This document shows positions 24,595 to 25,661 of a stretch of 25,661 nucleotides of DNA, one piece after another. A program made the translations under genes and the position numbers. Under the pieces are notes generated by a model that made no database searches, was not told the DNA's origin, and saw only the letters and a list, made by a program, of their open reading frames with translations. The DNA is taken from IMG/VR virus record IMGVR_UViG_3300025120_000487, positions 1 through 25,661 of that record, one strand, 5' to 3'. Every line of letters starts with the position of its first letter. Positions within the stretch are counted from its first letter, which is position 1. The DNA comes from a virus.

Positions 24595-25312
24595 TTCTAA
24601 AATTAATTTTAACTAATTTGTCTAATCCAGCATTTATATGCATTTCATCATCTAAGACAAGGTCAAAATCGTATCTTTCATCTAATGGAAGAACTAAATC
24701 AACTTGTGAACCCCATCTTATCAGTGAAAAGCGTTCGTTTTGAGAAACAGGTGCGTTTTGGTCGTTTATAAAAGGAGCAATTACATTTACATCTTCATCA
24801 GCAATCTGTACTAAATAGTAAGTATAATCTAATTGAGGTGAGTATATTTTATTTAACATCCTTTCATTATACTTAAGATAATCCATATTATTAGGATTAA
24901 TAGCAGCATTAAGAATGTCTTTTTCTACAGCAAGCATAGGTTTGTTAGTAGATTCAATTGGATCCAATCCTTTATACTGTAATATACCTGGGTAGGGTAT
25001 TCTATTTACATGAACATCATAAAATGACATAAATATACCAATTACAAGAGAAGGTTGATTATACTGTTTATTACCTAAAACATCTTGTAATGTATAATCT
25101 ATACCTTTAATTTCTACTATAGGGTCGGTAGCATCTTTTACATATTTTTGATATAAAATAGTACCATCTGCGGGAGCATAAAAGTGTTTATGATCTACAT
25201 AGTTAGGACGCATTGGGTCTCTAAAGAAAAAAGTATTGGATAATTCACCTACTTCTAATTTAGAGAGTTCTGCAACTTCTCCCTCTAACCAATCTTCTAA
25301 ATGTTGAGCCAT
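24563..25312 (-). CDS. psd: Phosphatidylserine decarboxylase
   Basis: A 249-residue proenzyme that should turn phosphatidylserine into phosphatidylethanolamine. The family motifs are all present: FYAPADG (Asp49), EIKGIDYTLQDVLG (67-80), FMSFYDVHVNRIPYPG (His101) and the self-cleavage site IRWGSQVDLVLP (Gly201-Ser202). Asp49, His101 and Ser202 match the known self-processing triad in order and roughly in spacing. Cleavage at Ser202 would give a beta chain of about 201 residues and an alpha chain of about 48 with a pyruvoyl end. The G-S-x-V-D form resembles the shorter bacterial type (LGST in E. coli Psd is WGSQ here). No transmembrane segment is visible. It shares a TAATG with the upstream gene, so the two are coupled. 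Psd is rare in phages. Confidence 0.88.
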   Translation of the reverse strand: MAQHLEDWLEGEVAELSKLEVGELSNTFFFRDPMRPNYVDHKHFYAPADGTILYQKYVKDATDPIVEIKGIDYTLQDVLGNKQYNQPSLVIGIFMSFYDVHVNRIPYPGILQYKGLDPIESTNKPMLAVEKDILNAAINPNNMDYLKYNERMLNKIYSPQLDYTYYLVQIADEDVNVIAPFINDQNAPVSQNERFSLIRWGSQVDLVLPLDERYDFDLVLDDEMHINAGLDKLVKINFRNDPFQQYPKS

Positions 25313-25661
25313 TAAAGAAGAGATTTAGTTTGGTCAACATAATTCAAGTGCATCATCATACAGCTTAACATAGCTCCTGATTTCATAAATTCTGAAATGT
25401 TGAAAAAAACTGGCTCTAATCCCTCATTAAAGCATATTTTTTCTAATGTGTTAATTTTAGCTTTTTCGGCTTCATAATTTTCATCTGCTCTAGTAAGTTC
25501 AGAAATATTTGAGGCACATAAAATCATATTGCCTAATCTAACAGAATTAGCAATACCGTTGTAAGTGTCATCAACACTTATGTCTATTATGTTAGTATAT
25601 TGTGATATTTGAGCTAACTCCTCAGGGGTGAACAGCTCGGTACAAATTAACGTTTTATCTT
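25312..25661 (-). CDS. Amidinotransferase / arginine deiminase-like enzyme, C-terminal part
   Basis: Only the last 115 residues are in the window; the gene continues past the right edge, so a start at 25527 (the first internal ATG) would be wrong. The frame stays open upstream of it and encodes ISVDDTYNGIANSVRLGN, the conserved stretch before the end of guanidino-modifying enzymes. The C-terminus reads VFFNISEFMKSGAMLSCMMM, matching the family's Ser-Glu-Phe-x-Lys-x-Gly...Cys pattern with the likely nucleophile Cys encoded at 25360-25362. The family covers amidinotransferases, arginine deiminases and dimethylarginine hydrolases; the substrate cannot be told from this part. The usual GG near the Cys is Gly-Ala here. 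It shares a TAATG overlap with the decarboxylase gene. Confidence 0.72.
   Translation of the reverse strand, partial: DKTLICTELFTPEELAQISQYTNIIDISVDDTYNGIANSVRLGNMILCASNISELTRADENYEAEKAKINTLEKICFNEGLEPVFFNISEFMKSGAMLSCMMMHLNYVDQTKSLL

Overview
The window is a block of structural (virion) genes from a contractile-tailed, T4-like bacteriophage. Every convincing gene reads on the minus strand, so transcription runs from high to low coordinates. The base composition is AT-rich and coding is very dense. The longest non-coding gap is about 90 bases, so no stretch over 300 bases lacks a gene. No tRNA, integrase, CRISPR array, insertion sequence or origin is visible.

In transcription order the window starts with three non-structural genes: the C-terminal part of an amidinotransferase/arginine-deiminase-like enzyme (cut by the window edge), a phosphatidylserine decarboxylase with its catalytic triad intact, and a PhoH-type ATPase. 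Two virion genes follow, a small beta-rich protein and a 699-residue fiber with a short collagen-like run. Next come the neck and tail-completion genes (gp13-like, gp14-like, gp15-like). Then comes an insert of three fiber genes, two of which share a nearly identical 5' end, a common C-terminal theme and a near-identical downstream terminator. A small coiled-coil gene separates them from the tail module: sheath (gp18-like), tube (gp19-like), a gp26-like protein with a probable frameshifted extension, and the tape measure. The baseplate module follows: a small unknown protein, a tube-initiator-like protein, a LysM wedge protein and a hub fused to an M15 peptidase. The window ends with an unknown Gly/Pro-rich protein, two Ser/Thr/Asn-rich fiber-like proteins and the start of another gene.

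Together these proteins build the neck, tail, baseplate and fibers. The M15 domain probably opens peptidoglycan at infection, and the enzyme cluster probably adjusts host metabolism or membrane lipids. Twelve gene or operon starts carry the motif ATATTTAT (11 exact, one with a single mismatch) 10-37 bases before the ATG. Genes inside operons often join by a one-base TAATG overlap. Good Shine-Dalgarno sequences are almost absent. With the AT-rich leaders and a dockerin-like repeat, this suggests a marine or aquatic Bacteroidota host; that is an inference, not a demonstration.

The points most worth following up are the frameshift fusion upstream of the tape measure, the phage phosphatidylserine decarboxylase beside an amidinotransferase-like enzyme, the dockerin-type calcium loop in a fiber, the duplicated fiber modules and the ATATTTAT motif. 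All identifications come from reading the protein sequences; no database search was run.
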